Assembly: GCF_024701975.1 (NCBI RefSeq) | Contig: NZ_JANLNM010000001.1 | Span: 248,001-312,000 of the forward strand | Direction: 5' to 3' | Length of the DNA: 64,000 bases | DNA from: Variovorax sp. ZS18.2.2 | GTDB taxonomy: Bacteria > Pseudomonadota > Gammaproteobacteria > Burkholderiales > Burkholderiaceae_C | Shown here: positions 17,109 through 26,926 of the stretch, in pieces | Position numbering within the stretch: the first letter of the stretch is position 1 | How the letters are laid out: every line of letters starts with the position of its first letter | Notes under the pieces: model-generated | The model's database searches: none | The model's input: the letters and a program-made list of their open reading frames with translations, nothing else | Told to the model about the DNA's origin: nothing | Translations under genes and position numbers: made by a program

Positions 17109-18863
17109 ATGCCCACCGGTGACATGAACGGTTCCAGCGCGTGGAAATCCGCCGCGGACATCGACGCCGACCTGCACGCCTTCAGCAAGTCGGACCAGCT
17201 GGAGCTGAGCCTGTATCGCCTGCGCAGCGCGCTGAAGGAAGACCACGCGTTCAGGAACGAGATTCTTCCGAGGTACCAGGACGCGCTGATTCTTTCGGGC
17301 AACGTCAATGCGGCGCTGGAACTGCGGGCCAGCGAACCGTGGAAGGAGGCGTTCCAGAAGGATATGAAGGGGATGGATGTCGCATTCACGCAGTTGATCG
17401 CGGGGCAGATCGCGCAGCTGGCGCGGCGGCTGGAGCAGGTGATCGATGCGTTTCCTTTTGAATTCGCCACCTATCTGGCGGGATTGAAAAGGCATCATGC
17501 GGCGACCTATAAAAGCATTGCCGGTATTGCCCGGCCCGTGATCGAGGAGAAATCGTTCGAAAATCTTCAGGACGCAATTGCATTGAAATTGGCAATTGAA
17601 GGGTTCGAGGGCTACGGGGAAGATATTCAAAAAGAAATCCTGATCGATTTCTTTGAAAGCCAGAACCACGAAACCCTGTGCAAATTCTTTCAGACCGCAC
17701 TTCCCGCCAACGGAAAGATATTCAGGGAATTCGTCGCCGATATCCTGCAGGACGAAAAAGGAATCCGGCGCCTGAAGGACGAGGCCATCTGCCGTGTGCT
17801 GATACTGGGGTACGCATTGCTGGATGAGGCGGTCTACGATTGTGCGCTTCATCAGGCGCGCGAATCTGTTGCGGCTGAAAATGGTGGCGCGGCGCTGTCC
17901 AGCGCAAGAATTTCTCGAGCCTTTGGCGCCGCCATCGAGCACCCGAGTCGGGAATTGGACAGGCAGCAGCTCGATATTGCCGTCTGCATCTCGGGCCAGA
18001 TGCGAGGTTACGCAGAAGCTTTCGAAACCTGGAAGCACCTGCATCTCGACGGGCATCGGGTGAAATATTTCGTCCATACCTGGGAAGACACCGGTTGGCG
18101 ATTTCCCGATCCACTGTCGGGCAATGGTGTCGATCGCATATTCAAGCATGCGGCATTTGCCCAAGCCTATAAACAGGCGGGATTTCAATATGGCCTTGAA
18201 GCGATGAAAAAGGCCTACCCGAATTTCTTTTCGATGCTCGCCGTATCTTCGACGATCAATGAGCCAGAGATCAAAGCGATCTACGGAAATGACGCAGCAG
18301 TGGTCATCGAAAATCATCAAAGACCTGAATTCGAGAACGACACGAACAACCAGCGCAAGATGTTCTACAAGATTCAGGAAGCGCACCGCCTGATGATGGA
18401 CGGCGGCGGCACCTACGATCTCGTGCTCAGAATCAGGCCGGACCGCACATTCCGGGCGAGCGGCAAAAAGCCGGACTGGATAAAGATGGCCGAAGAATGC
18501 CGCAAACAGCGCATCATTTATTTCAATCACCTGATGGTCACCAAAACGCTTTATGCGGGCGATCAATTCGCCATCGGGTCGCCCGAGGCCATAGGCTGCT
18601 ATGCCAATACGCTGAAGATCCAGACCCAGGCCATCGATGAGAAGTGGTTCGGATTTCCGAGGCGGCTGCGCTCGCACTGCTCGCTCGCGCATTCCCTTCT
18701 GTTCCAGGGCGTGCGGCGGCGCCCCCTCGAAAACATCGTGCCGGTCGAGGCGATGCCTGCGGCGTCCTACGGGAGGAATGAATTGCGGAAATTGCTTTCC
18801 ATCGATTTGCCCTCGGGACCATCGAGCGAAATGGATAGATTGCTCTGGAATTCCCTGAATTGA
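17109..18863 (+). CDS. Putative glycosyltransferase with CISGQxR motif
   Basis: A 584-residue protein of two parts. Residues 1-270 are helical with no recognised domain. Residues about 286-584 resemble uncharacterised GT-A-like transferases seen in polysaccharide clusters: CISGQMR at 293-299, YFVHTWED following, and LRIRPD at 440-445, a likely nucleotide-sugar/metal site in place of DxD. There is no signal peptide or membrane segment, so it should act on the cytoplasmic side. From about 17430 base composition becomes clearly more AT-rich than the neighbours, suggesting acquired DNA. The donor and acceptor are unknown. Confidence 0.65.
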   Translation: MPTGDMNGSSAWKSAADIDADLHAFSKSDQLELSLYRLRSALKEDHAFRNEILPRYQDALILSGNVNAALELRASEPWKEAFQKDMKGMDVAFTQLIAGQIAQLARRLEQVIDAFPFEFATYLAGLKRHHAATYKSIAGIARPVIEEKSFENLQDAIALKLAIEGFEGYGEDIQKEILIDFFESQNHETLCKFFQTALPANGKIFREFVADILQDEKGIRRLKDEAICRVLILGYALLDEAVYDCALHQARESVAAENGGAALSSARISRAFGAAIEHPSRELDRQQLDIAVCISGQMRGYAEAFETWKHLHLDGHRVKYFVHTWEDTGWRFPDPLSGNGVDRIFKHAAFAQAYKQAGFQYGLEAMKKAYPNFFSMLAVSSTINEPEIKAIYGNDAAVVIENHQRPEFENDTNNQRKMFYKIQEAHRLMMDGGGTYDLVLRIRPDRTFRASGKKPDWIKMAEECRKQRIIYFNHLMVTKTLYAGDQFAIGSPEAIGCYANTLKIQTQAIDEKWFGFPRRLRSHCSLAHSLLFQGVRRRPLENIVPVEAMPAASYGRNELRKLLSIDLPSGPSSEMDRLLWNSLN

Positions 18864-18882
18864 ATAATTCGCCGGAATAACC

Positions 18883-19995
18883 ATGCGAATATCTGCAACA
18901 GGCGCCCCGATGCCAGCCATCCGATTGCCGTGGAGGCAGATTCTTGCGGGTGGCGCCATCGCCTATGCCGCCTGCGTGCCTTCGGTGTCCGCCAGGGAAT
19001 TGCAGGAAGCACCGGGATGCAGGAATTCAAAAAACCAGCACCGGCTCGAATTGGAGCAAAAATTCGAACTCAATGGCATCCGCGTGTTCTATACGCAATC
19101 GGGCCCTCACGCGCTGTATAGCAATGCAGATATCAATCGCAATGGTGTGCCCGATATCGTCGAGGATGCGGCACTCCATTTGGACACCGTCCGGCAGATC
19201 TTCAACCGCAACGGCTTCCGCGACCCGCTTACCAGTCCGAGATTCCGACAGGCCGAATCCATCGACATCGATTTCATGAACTTCGATGTCTACAGCCCCG
19301 AAATAACGGACAAGCGGGGCCTGTCTTTTTCGGCGGTGATCCGCTATCCGGGCAGTCGCATCCGGGCCGACAAATGCTCGATTTCGATGGCCATCAATTC
19401 CGCGTTGAAAGGGAATCACGAGCGGGTGAAGGATTTTTTGATTCCGCATGAATTATTCCATCTCTACCAATACGGCTACACCATGTTCCGCGCGAGCTGG
19501 TTCCTGGAGGGAATGGCGAAATGGGCGGAATGGGTCACGCTGGCGGAGAACGATCGCAATTCGAAATTGTGGAGCACGCCATTGCCTTCGTCTTTGCAGG
19601 AATTGAACGAGCAGGTTTTTCTCAATCCAAATCCTTATGACGTCAGGCATTTCTGGAACCGGTTGGCGGAACTCATCAAGAAAAAGGAATTCCCCATGAT
19701 CATTCCCCCGGAATTGCGGGACCGGAAATTCGCCGATGGCACACCGGTGATCAAGGACAACATCTGGCGCGGCCGGTCCTTGATGTTGAAGATCCTGGAA
19801 GGGCTGGATGCGGAAGACGACGTGGTGGGCCAGGAAAAGAACCTGCCGCCGTATGCCTGGGCCAATGAAGACCAGCGCGCCGCGATCCACAACCCCCGGC
19901 TGATGAAAATCGTGCAACGCGCATTGGCGTCCTATTCGATTTCGGGGGCGGAGGTCAAACAATTCCTCGCCATCGATCTGGGGCAGGCCCAGTGA
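18883..19995 (+). CDS. Secreted zincin-like metalloprotease candidate
   Basis: A 370-residue exported protein; the signal-like segment lies about residues 14-37 (RQILAGGAIAYAACVPSVSA). A calcium-loop-like NADINRNGVPDIVED occurs near residues 81-95, a feature of several secreted peptidases. The zinc motif HELFH is at residues 189-193, and WFLEGMAKWAE places a third ligand Glu at 209, a gluzincin-like arrangement. No close family is recognised. The AT-rich composition matches the preceding gene. It overlaps the next gene by GTGA. Its presence inside a glycan-type operon suggests a surface protein substrate, which is inference. Confidence 0.65.
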   Translation: MRISATGAPMPAIRLPWRQILAGGAIAYAACVPSVSARELQEAPGCRNSKNQHRLELEQKFELNGIRVFYTQSGPHALYSNADINRNGVPDIVEDAALHLDTVRQIFNRNGFRDPLTSPRFRQAESIDIDFMNFDVYSPEITDKRGLSFSAVIRYPGSRIRADKCSISMAINSALKGNHERVKDFLIPHELFHLYQYGYTMFRASWFLEGMAKWAEWVTLAENDRNSKLWSTPLPSSLQELNEQVFLNPNPYDVRHFWNRLAELIKKKEFPMIIPPELRDRKFADGTPVIKDNIWRGRSLMLKILEGLDAEDDVVGQEKNLPPYAWANEDQRAAIHNPRLMKIVQRALASYSISGAEVKQFLAIDLGQAQ

Positions 19996-21551
19996 TCGTC
20001 ATCACTTCCGCCGCCTACGTCGATTCGGAACTGCAATCGGAATTCGGCCGCCTGCCGCCGGCTTTTCTTCCGGTGGGCAACCGCCGCCTGTTCCTGCGGC
20101 AGTTCTCGGTGCTGCAGGCGCGCTTTCCCGGCGAGAGCATCTATCTCTCGCTGCCCGAGAGCTACGCCATCCCTCACCGCGACGTGCGTGCGCTGCAGGC
20201 ACAGGCGGTGCAGGTGCTGCGCGTGCCCGACGGGCTCACGTTGGCCGATTCGGTGCTGTTCTCGATCAACACCATCGGCAACTACGACGAGGGGCTGCGC
20301 ATCCTGCACGGCGACACGCTGATCCAGGACCTTCCGGCCGCCTGGGATTGCCTCTGCGTGGCGGAGTCCGCGGACGACTACAACTGGCACGTCGACCCCG
20401 GCCCGGACGCCGGCACGCGCGTCTGGTGCGGCTACTTCGCCTTTCACTCGGTGGGACGCCTGGCCAGGTGTTTGGTCGCGGCGCGCGGGTCGTTCGAGAA
20501 GGCCGTCTCGGCCTACGACGAGGCCTGCTACCTGGAGCGCGTGCACACCGAAAAGTGGTCGGACTTCGGGCACGTCAACACCTTCTACCGCTCGCGCGCG
20601 CAGATCACCACGCAGCGCGCGTTCAACGACCTCGCGATCGGCGATCGCCGCGTGCGCAAGACGGGCCGCCCCGCCGAGAAGATCAAGGCGGAGGCGCAGT
20701 GGTTCGGCGCACTGCCGCCGCGCCTGCGCGTGTACGCGCCGCAGCTGCTGGACCACGGCCCGGTCGCACCCGATGGCTACGGCTACGAACTGGAGTACAT
20801 GTGCATGGCGCCGCTCAACGAGCTGTACGTGCACGGCTGCAACTCGACGGCGTTCTGGTCGCGCGTCTTCAAACATCTGGCCGACTGGCTGGCGGCCTGC
20901 CAGTCGGCGGTGCCCCTGACCGACGACGCGCGGCAGCGGGTGGCCGAAGACAGCCACGGCATGCTCGTGGAAAAGACCCGGGCGCGCATGAACGCCTATG
21001 CCGACAGTTGCGGCCTGAGCGTGTCGGCGCCCACGCGGCTGAACGGCCGTGCGTTGCCGTCGCTCTCGGCCATCCTCGCGCGCTGCATCGAGGCCGCGGC
21101 GCGCGTGCCGCTGGTGCCGGGCGTGATGCATGGCGACCTGTGCTTCAGCAACATCCTGTTCGACACGCGCTCGGACTGCATCAAGGTGATCGACCCACGC
21201 GGCCTCAATTTCCGCGGCGAGGCGCGGCTCGTGGGCGACCTGCGCTACGACCTCGCGAAGGTCGCGCATTCGGTGCTGGGCCTGTACGACTACATCGTGG
21301 CCGATGCCTTCGACATCGACGACGGCACGGGGCTGGACTTCCAGCTGCGCATCCATGCCGACGAGGACGCGGCCGCCATTCAAAAACTGTTCGCCGGGCT
21401 GCCGTTGCTGAACGGCATGACGGCGCGCCACGTCGCGCCAGTCACCGTCATGCTGTTTCTGTCGATGCTGCCGCTGCACCAGGACACACCGCGCCGCCAG
21501 CGCGCGATGCTCGCCAATGCATTGCGCCTTTACGAGCAAATGGAGCACTGA
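19992..21551 (+). CDS. Nucleotidyltransferase-kinase fusion for cell-surface decoration
   Basis: A 519-residue two-domain protein. Residues 1-210 look like a GT-A-type nucleotidyltransferase ([15 protein letters not shown] near the start, [11 protein letters not shown] at about 103-113). Residues about 210-519 look like an aminoglycoside/choline-kinase fold: a candidate ATP lysine in [14 protein letters not shown], the catalytic HGDLCFSN at 380-387 and the metal site IDPRG at 400-404. The start is GTG, overlapping the previous stop. Kinase plus nucleotidyltransferase recalls LicA/LicC-type activation of a phospho-alcohol, but the substrate is unknown. Confidence 0.7.
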   Translation: MIVITSAAYVDSELQSEFGRLPPAFLPVGNRRLFLRQFSVLQARFPGESIYLSLPESYAIPHRDVRALQAQAVQVLRVPDGLTLADSVLFSINTIGNYDEGLRILHGDTLIQDLPAAWDCLCVAESADDYNWHVDPGPDAGTRVWCGYFAFHSVGRLARCLVAARGSFEKAVSAYDEACYLERVHTEKWSDFGHVNTFYRSRAQITTQRAFNDLAIGDRRVRKTGRPAEKIKAEAQWFGALPPRLRVYAPQLLDHGPVAPDGYGYELEYMCMAPLNELYVHGCNSTAFWSRVFKHLADWLAACQSAVPLTDDARQRVAEDSHGMLVEKTRARMNAYADSCGLSVSAPTRLNGRALPSLSAILARCIEAAARVPLVPGVMHGDLCFSNILFDTRSDCIKVIDPRGLNFRGEARLVGDLRYDLAKVAHSVLGLYDYIVADAFDIDDGTGLDFQLRIHADEDAAAIQKLFAGLPLLNGMTARHVAPVTVMLFLSMLPLHQDTPRRQRAMLANALRLYEQMEH

Positions 21552-21556
21552 GAAAA

Positions 21557-22273
21557 ATGTTTGTCATTCCCATGATGGGCAAGAGCCGCCGTTTCACGGA
21601 GGCCGGCTATGCGCTGCCCAAGTACCGGCTGCCGCTGCACGGGCAGACGGTTTTCTTCCATGTCGTGAAGTCGTTCGAGCACTACTTCGAGGACGATCTT
21701 TTTCTCTTCGTGGTGCGGCGCGACCACGACATCGCGGGGTACCTGAGGCAGGAGTTGAAGAGCCTGGGCGTCAGGGAATTCCGCATCGTCGAACTGGAAG
21801 GCGACACGTCAGGCCAGGCCGACTCGGTGCACCGGGGGCTGCAGCAGGTGCGTTCCGACGATGCCCTCTACGTCTTCAACATCGACACGATCCGGCCGGG
21901 ATTTCGCAAGTCGGCACTGGCGGCCGATGCGCTGGGCTACCTGGAGGTGTTCGAGGGGGAAGGCGATCACTGGTCGTTCGTGGAGCCCGGCCCGGGCCAT
22001 GCGGTGCTCCGGACGACGGAGAAAGAGCGCATCTCCAACCTGTGCAGCGATGGCCTCTACCACTTCGCCGACGCGCGGGTCTTCAACGAAGCCTTCGAGC
22101 ACCAGCGCGCGAACCGGGCGATGACCCGGGGCGAGTACTACATCGCGCCTTGCTACAACGCGCTGATCCAGAAGGGCGGGCGCGTTGTCTACGAAGTGAT
22201 CGACCGCAGCGAGATCATCTTCTGCGGAGACCCGCAGGAGTACGAAGAAGCGGTCAGGGGAAACGCGCGATGA
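21557..22273 (+). CDS. Nucleotidyltransferase of capsule/surface type
   Basis: A 238-residue GT-A-fold nucleotidyltransferase-like protein. The N-terminal [19 protein letters not shown] contains the GKSxRF nucleotide loop and the PKYxLP substrate segment of the sugar-phosphate/choline-phosphate nucleotidyltransferase family; FNIDTIRPG near residue 114 is the probable metal-binding segment. It starts 5 bases after the kinase fusion gene and its stop overlaps the next start, so it belongs to the same operon. Two nucleotidyltransferase domains in one operon suggest two activated donors or one catalytic and one divergent copy. Confidence 0.75.
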   Translation: MFVIPMMGKSRRFTEAGYALPKYRLPLHGQTVFFHVVKSFEHYFEDDLFLFVVRRDHDIAGYLRQELKSLGVREFRIVELEGDTSGQADSVHRGLQQVRSDDALYVFNIDTIRPGFRKSALAADALGYLEVFEGEGDHWSFVEPGPGHAVLRTTEKERISNLCSDGLYHFADARVFNEAFEHQRANRAMTRGEYYIAPCYNALIQKGGRVVYEVIDRSEIIFCGDPQEYEEAVRGNAR

Positions 22274-23970
22274 GCCTTGGTGAACTGCTGGCGTCGGCCA
22301 GGCCGGCGCTTGTCGCCACGTGGGACGAATGCGTGACCGCGCCGGCCGTGGGCGTTCTGTTCATGTCGGTCTGCAACGGCAAGGAGCGCGCGCACGTGGT
22401 GACGGTGCGCGGCAAGAACTTCGAGGAAGTGTGGCGTCGCGGCGCGCAGCGGCTCCAGACCTGGCTGCGCAAGCAGGGCAGCGCCCCCATCTGGCTGCGC
22501 GTGGACGTGGTGCACACCGTGCAGGCCATGAGTTGGCAGGCGCTCACGCAGGCCTTGAAGACGACCAAGCGCAACTACTTTCGCCATGGCATCGCATTCG
22601 ACGCCGAACTGTCGGTGGCCATGCTGGAGCAGGACATCGGCGCGCATGCCGTGCTGTACGACGGAAAGTTCGACGAGGCGACGCCCAATCCGGTCAACCT
22701 CCAGCTCTTCGGCCAGCACCGCTATGGGCGGGAGCTGCAGTGGCCCACCGAGGCGCAGCAGCCGGTCTGGGTCTTCGACACGCGTGCAGTGTTCACCGAC
22801 GGCAAGGAACTGCATGCCATCGAACACCAGGGGATCGGCCGGGGCCATCGCCGCATGGCGACATGGGATGCCGACCGTGTGCACGGCATCGTGGCGACCA
22901 GCACCGCCTACCTGGCGCGGCAGGTCAAGCCGTCCGGGGCGTACCACTACGGCTGGTTTCCCTGCTTCGACCGCGCCATTCCCACCTACAACGCGCTGCG
23001 CCATGCGAGCTCCACCTTCGCGCTGCTCGAAGGCTGGGAGCTGACGCGCCGGCCCGAACACAAGGCGGCCATCGACCGCGCGCTGGGCTACCTGACCGGC
23101 AAGCTCATCCGGCGCCTCACCCTGCCCGGTGGCGAGGAGGCGGCCTTTCTGGTCGACATCGACGACGAGATCAAGCTGGGCGGCAATGCCGTGTGCCTGC
23201 TGGCCATGGTCAAGTACACCGAGCTCACCGGCGACGCGCAGTACCTGCCGCTGCTGGCGCAGCTGGCCCTGGGCATCGTGCACATGCAGGACGCTGCAAC
23301 CGGCCGTTTCGTTCACGTGCTCAACCATCCCGACCTCAGCGTCAAGGAGGAGAACCGCATCATCTATTACGACGGCGAAGCCGCCTTCGGCCTCATGCGT
23401 CTGTATGGCCTGACCCGCGATCCCCGCTGGCTGCAAGCGGTCGAGAAGGCGTTCGAACACTTCATCGAGGCCCGGCACTGGGAGGCGCACGACCACTGGC
23501 TGAGTTACTGCGTCAACGAGCTCACGCTCTACCGGTCCGAGGAGCGCTACCACCGCTTCGGCCTGGACAACGTGCGCGGCCACCTGGACTTCGTGCTGGA
23601 CCGCATCACCACCTTTCCCACGCTGCTGGAACTGATGATGGCGGCGCAGAAGATGATCACGCGCCTGCAGGCCGACCCCGTGCATGCGCACCTGCTCGAA
23701 GGCTTCGACATCGAGAAGTTCTACCGTGCGCTGGAGCAGCGTGCGCGCTACCTGCTGACGGGGCACTTCTGGCCCGAGCTCGCGATGTTCTTCAGGAATC
23801 CGGCACGCATCGTGGGCAGCTTCTTCATCCGCCACCACAGCTTCCGCGTGCGCATCGACGATGTGGAGCACTACCTGTCGGGGTATGTGGCGTACTGGAA
23901 GTACCTGCGGGCCGGCGGACAGCCCGTCGGGTTTGAACCGCGGGATCAGTGCAGCTCGGCTGCTGCGTGA
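22270..23970 (+). CDS. Alpha/alpha-barrel (six-hairpin-like) protein, unknown substrate
   Basis: A 566-residue cytoplasmic protein. Residues about 1-170 form an alpha/beta region of unknown type; the rest is an all-helical repeat region typical of (alpha/alpha)6 toroids: [47 protein letters not shown] (acidic residues at 368 and 370) and [11 protein letters not shown]. Such folds occur in glucoamylase-like enzymes, epimerases and cyclases. It is the last gene of the six-gene operon and its end overlaps the convergent phaZ gene by 25 bases. Function is not assigned. Confidence 0.65.
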   Translation: MSLGELLASARPALVATWDECVTAPAVGVLFMSVCNGKERAHVVTVRGKNFEEVWRRGAQRLQTWLRKQGSAPIWLRVDVVHTVQAMSWQALTQALKTTKRNYFRHGIAFDAELSVAMLEQDIGAHAVLYDGKFDEATPNPVNLQLFGQHRYGRELQWPTEAQQPVWVFDTRAVFTDGKELHAIEHQGIGRGHRRMATWDADRVHGIVATSTAYLARQVKPSGAYHYGWFPCFDRAIPTYNALRHASSTFALLEGWELTRRPEHKAAIDRALGYLTGKLIRRLTLPGGEEAAFLVDIDDEIKLGGNAVCLLAMVKYTELTGDAQYLPLLAQLALGIVHMQDAATGRFVHVLNHPDLSVKEENRIIYYDGEAAFGLMRLYGLTRDPRWLQAVEKAFEHFIEARHWEAHDHWLSYCVNELTLYRSEERYHRFGLDNVRGHLDFVLDRITTFPTLLELMMAAQKMITRLQADPVHAHLLEGFDIEKFYRALEQRARYLLTGHFWPELAMFFRNPARIVGSFFIRHHSFRVRIDDVEHYLSGYVAYWKYLRAGGQPVGFEPRDQCSSAAA

Positions 23971-25163
23971 ATGGTCTCGCGCACCCGCGGATAGATCTGC
24001 GCGTTCCACTTGCTGCCGCTGAACACGCCGTAGTGCCCGACGCCCGCCTGCAGGTGGTGCGTCTTGAGGTACGGCCGGATGCCGGTGCAGAGGTCTTGCG
24101 CGGCCACCGTCTGGCCGACCGCGCAGATGTCGTCGCGCTCGCCTTCCACCGTGAGCAGCGCGGTGCGGCGGATGGCTGCCGGGTTCACGGTGCGGTCGCC
24201 CACGGTGAGCACGCCGCGCGGCAGGTCGTAGGTCTGGAACACGCGCTCCACCGTCTCCAGGTAGAACTCGGCCGGCAGGTCGTTCACCGCGAGGTATTCG
24301 TCGTAGAAGGTGCCGATGGTGCGGGCCTTCTCGATGTCGCCTTCGACGAGGTGGAGGAACATGTCCTGGAACTGCTTCTTGTGGCGCTCGGGGTTCATGC
24401 TCATGAAGGCCGAGAGCTGCAGGAAGCCGGGGTACACGCGCCGCATCGCGCCCGCGTGCGGCCACGGCACATGGCTGATGAGGTTGCGGCGGAACCATTC
24501 GATGGGCTTGCTGGTCGCGAGCACGTTCACGCCCGTCGGGTTGATGCGGCAATCGACCGGGCCCGCCATCAGCGTGAGGCTGCGCGGCGTGGCGGGGTTG
24601 TCGTCCTCGGCCATGAGCGCGGTGGCGGCCAGCGCGGCCACGCAGGGCTGGCAGACCGCCACCATGTGCGCGCCGGGGCCGATGGCTTCGAGGAACTTGA
24701 TGAGCTGCAGCGTGTAGTCGTCGAGGCTGAAGCCGCCATGCCACAGCGGCACGTCGCGCGCGTTGTGCCAATCGGTCAGGTACACGTCGTGGTCGCGCAG
24801 CAGCGTGCGCACGGTTTCGCGCAGCAGCGTCGCGAAATGGCCCGACAGTGGTGCAACCAGAAGCACGGGCGGGTGCACGGCCCGGATGTCCTTGCGAAAG
24901 TGCAACAGCGTTCCAAAAGGCGCGGTCAAGGTTTTCTCTTCGTGGACAACGACTTCGGTGCCGTCGACCATGACCGAATCGATGCCGTAGGCGGGCCGCG
25001 AGTGGGTCAGCCGCATGCGCGAGAACACCTCGAATTGGGCAGCGAGGCGCCGCATCATGGTGCGGTCCGTTCCGTCCTTCCAGAGCGCCTTGCCCCAGTA
25101 CTGCGCTGCGAGCCGCGAGGGCGAGAAAAGGTCGGCTTGGTTCTGATAGGCCCGGTACAGCAT
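23946..25163 (-). CDS. phaZ: Intracellular polyhydroxyalkanoate depolymerase
   Basis: Intracellular PHB depolymerase of the PhaZa1 type, which mobilises storage granules, 405 residues. The N-terminus ([15 protein letters not shown]) is characteristic of the family. Instead of a serine lipase box it has a cysteine in [12 protein letters not shown], as in the Ralstonia enzyme where a Cys is the nucleophile; GERDDI and the C-terminal VGHYGVFSG supply the Asp and His. The start at 25163 was preferred over longer in-frame extensions because it gives the canonical N-terminus. It converges on and overlaps the preceding operon. Confidence 0.93.
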   Translation of the reverse strand: MLYRAYQNQADLFSPSRLAAQYWGKALWKDGTDRTMMRRLAAQFEVFSRMRLTHSRPAYGIDSVMVDGTEVVVHEEKTLTAPFGTLLHFRKDIRAVHPPVLLVAPLSGHFATLLRETVRTLLRDHDVYLTDWHNARDVPLWHGGFSLDDYTLQLIKFLEAIGPGAHMVAVCQPCVAALAATALMAEDDNPATPRSLTLMAGPVDCRINPTGVNVLATSKPIEWFRRNLISHVPWPHAGAMRRVYPGFLQLSAFMSMNPERHKKQFQDMFLHLVEGDIEKARTIGTFYDEYLAVNDLPAEFYLETVERVFQTYDLPRGVLTVGDRTVNPAAIRRTALLTVEGERDDICAVGQTVAAQDLCTGIRPYLKTHHLQAGVGHYGVFSGSKWNAQIYPRVRETIHAAAELH

Positions 25164-25254
25164 GCCGTGGATGCAGGCAAGTTGTGGGCCAGCAAGCGGC
25201 GTACTACGTGGCATGGCGCTTGCAGGCAGGCATGCAATGTCAAGGAGCGTCCCG

Positions 25255-25911
25255 ATGGCCAAACCCGTTCTCACCATCAGCAGCAAGAACTACGGCGCGT
25301 GGTCGCTGCGCGGCTGGCTGATGTGCAGGCTGGCCGGGCTCGATTTCAGCGAGAAGATCATTCCGCCCGACGATCCGGCCATGAAGGCCGAGATGCTGCT
25401 GCTCTCGTCGTCGATGCTCGTGCCCTCGCTGCAGCATGGCAGCGTGAAGGTGTGGGACACATTGGCCATTGGCGAATACCTCAACGAGATCAAGCCCAAG
25501 GCCGGGTTGCTGCCGGCCGAGGTGGCCGCCCGCGCGCATTGCCGCGCGGTCTGCGGCGAGATGCATTCGGGCTTCGCGTCGATGCGCGGCGCGCTGCCGA
25601 TGAACATCAAGGCGCACTTCAAGAACTTCAAGGTGTGGTCGCGCGCGCAGGCCGACATCGACCGCATTGTTGCCATCTGGCGCGAATGCCTCAAGGCCTA
25701 CGGCGGGCCGTTCCTGTTCGGTAAGCAGCCGGGCATTGCCGATGCGATGTACGCGCCGGTGGTCACGCGCTTCCTCAGCTACGACGTGGCGCTCGACAGC
25801 ACCTGCGCGGCCTACTGCAAGCGCGTGATGGAACTGCCGGCGATGAAGGAATGGGTGGCTGCCGCGAAGCAGGAACCCGAAGAGATCGACGAGCTCGACG
25901 CGGAGTTCTGA
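25255..25911 (+). CDS. Glutathione S-transferase family protein
   Basis: Cytoplasmic GST-fold protein, 218 residues. The thioredoxin-like N-terminal domain has SSKNYGAWSLRGWLMCRLAG with a probable Ser active site, and SMLVPSLQHG holds the cis-proline; the C-terminal helical domain contains the N-capping-type GIADAMYAPVVTRF. A GGAG ribosome site precedes the ATG. It is divergent from phaZ with a 91-base gap. The substrate is unknown. Confidence 0.88.
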   Translation: MAKPVLTISSKNYGAWSLRGWLMCRLAGLDFSEKIIPPDDPAMKAEMLLLSSSMLVPSLQHGSVKVWDTLAIGEYLNEIKPKAGLLPAEVAARAHCRAVCGEMHSGFASMRGALPMNIKAHFKNFKVWSRAQADIDRIVAIWRECLKAYGGPFLFGKQPGIADAMYAPVVTRFLSYDVALDSTCAAYCKRVMELPAMKEWVAAAKQEPEEIDELDAEF

Positions 25912-25923
25912 GCGAGCCGTGCG

Positions 25924-26271
25924 CTAGCGCCGGAACATCCGCAGGTCGAGCGCGCTTTCCTCGCCGAGCCACATCGCATGCGTCGTGTGATCGGCCAGGT
26001 CGTCGCCCGTCACGCCGTGCACGAAGATGTCCAGGCCATTGCGATTGGCATCGAGCCATTCGATCACCTGGTCGAACTCGGCCGCATCGAAGGCCAGCTG
26101 GCAGCTCCAGTGCGGATGCGGGCCCACGAGCCGCTCGTGCACGCGGCCCACGACGACCATCAGTTCATGGCCTGCGCGCTCGCAGAGTGCACGCGCCTGC
26201 GCCACCGTGGCGGGGGCGAAGTAGACGTGGGCGTGGTATTGGGAGTAGATGTTTTCGGGGCGGCGCGGCAT
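25924..26271 (-). CDS. DOPA 4,5-dioxygenase-family protein
   Basis: A 115-residue protein of the DOPA 4,5-dioxygenase family, which cleaves extradiol rings in betalain and muscaflavin synthesis in eukaryotes. Conserved histidines are in YHAHVYF, GPHPHWSCQLAF and the C-terminal HTTHAMWLG. The bacterial role is mostly unknown. It lies 7 bases after the DUF4166 gene in the same direction and is probably the last gene of that cluster. Confidence 0.85.
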   Translation of the reverse strand: MPRRPENIYSQYHAHVYFAPATVAQARALCERAGHELMVVVGRVHERLVGPHPHWSCQLAFDAAEFDQVIEWLDANRNGLDIFVHGVTGDDLADHTTHAMWLGEESALDLRMFRR

Positions 26272-26278
26272 GGTGCGC

Positions 26279-26926
26279 TCATTGTGATCCCACGCGCGGC
26301 GCCGGGTGCGGAGGCAGGTGAAAGCGCCCGCTGTAGCGGAACACGTCGCCGAACCAGCGGTGGCGCAGCAGCATCTTCATCGTGAAGTGCTCGGGGCTCG
26401 CTGGGTCGGGGCGCTCCTCGACATAGGCCGTGCCCATGAAGAGTCCGAGCGGCAACGGAATGCGCAGGCCCGCGACGCGCCAGATGTAGCCCCGGTCGCG
26501 GAACACCAGCGCGCCGTCTTCTGTGCTCACTGCCAGGCGCATGCCGATGCCGAAGCGCACGTACTCGATCACCTCGGCGCCATGCGCGGCGGTGTGTTCC
26601 ATGTGTGAGCGGAAGTGGAAAGGCTGGCGGCCTGCGAAGTGGAAGACGCGGTCCCAGTACAGGTTGGAATCGTCAGGGTGGCAGCGGTAGTGCACCTCGA
26701 TCGGCACGTCGGTGCCGGTGTACGGCACGAGCGCGCCGAAGAGGCGGCCGAAGGGCATCAGCAGCGCGGCCCACGGCGCGTGATGCACCTCGTTCATGGT
26801 GCCGCGAACGCACACGTAGTCGTCGGAGAAGGGCGTCATCGTGTAGTGACGGCGGATCACGTCGCCCAGCTGTGCCCAGGCCGCACCGAGTGCCTGCTGG
26901 AAGACGGGTTGCTGTGTCGTCGTCAT
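26279..26926 (-). CDS. DUF4166 protein
   Basis: A 215-residue DUF4166 protein, recognised from LGDVIRRHYTM near the start, the VHYRCHPDDSNLYWDRVFHF segment and the His-rich tail KMLLRHRWFGDVFRYSG. The family is of unknown function and in other bacteria is sometimes fused to saccharopine dehydrogenase-like domains. Its ATG overlaps the stop of the upstream membrane-START gene, so the two are coupled and probably act together. Confidence 0.8.
   Translation of the reverse strand: MTTTQQPVFQQALGAAWAQLGDVIRRHYTMTPFSDDYVCVRGTMNEVHHAPWAALLMPFGRLFGALVPYTGTDVPIEVHYRCHPDDSNLYWDRVFHFAGRQPFHFRSHMEHTAAHGAEVIEYVRFGIGMRLAVSTEDGALVFRDRGYIWRVAGLRIPLPLGLFMGTAYVEERPDPASPEHFTMKMLLRHRWFGDVFRYSGRFHLPPHPAPRVGSQ

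Noticed and set aside
16473..18959. A long - strand frame opposite the hydroxylase and CISGQ-type glycosyltransferase genes.
   Set aside because: The + strand proteins have clear motifs and tight operon spacing; the antisense product has none.
22189..24771. A long - strand frame opposite the nucleotidyltransferase and alpha/alpha-barrel genes.
   Set aside because: It also runs through phaZ in a wrong frame and shows only low-complexity Arg/Ala/His sequence.
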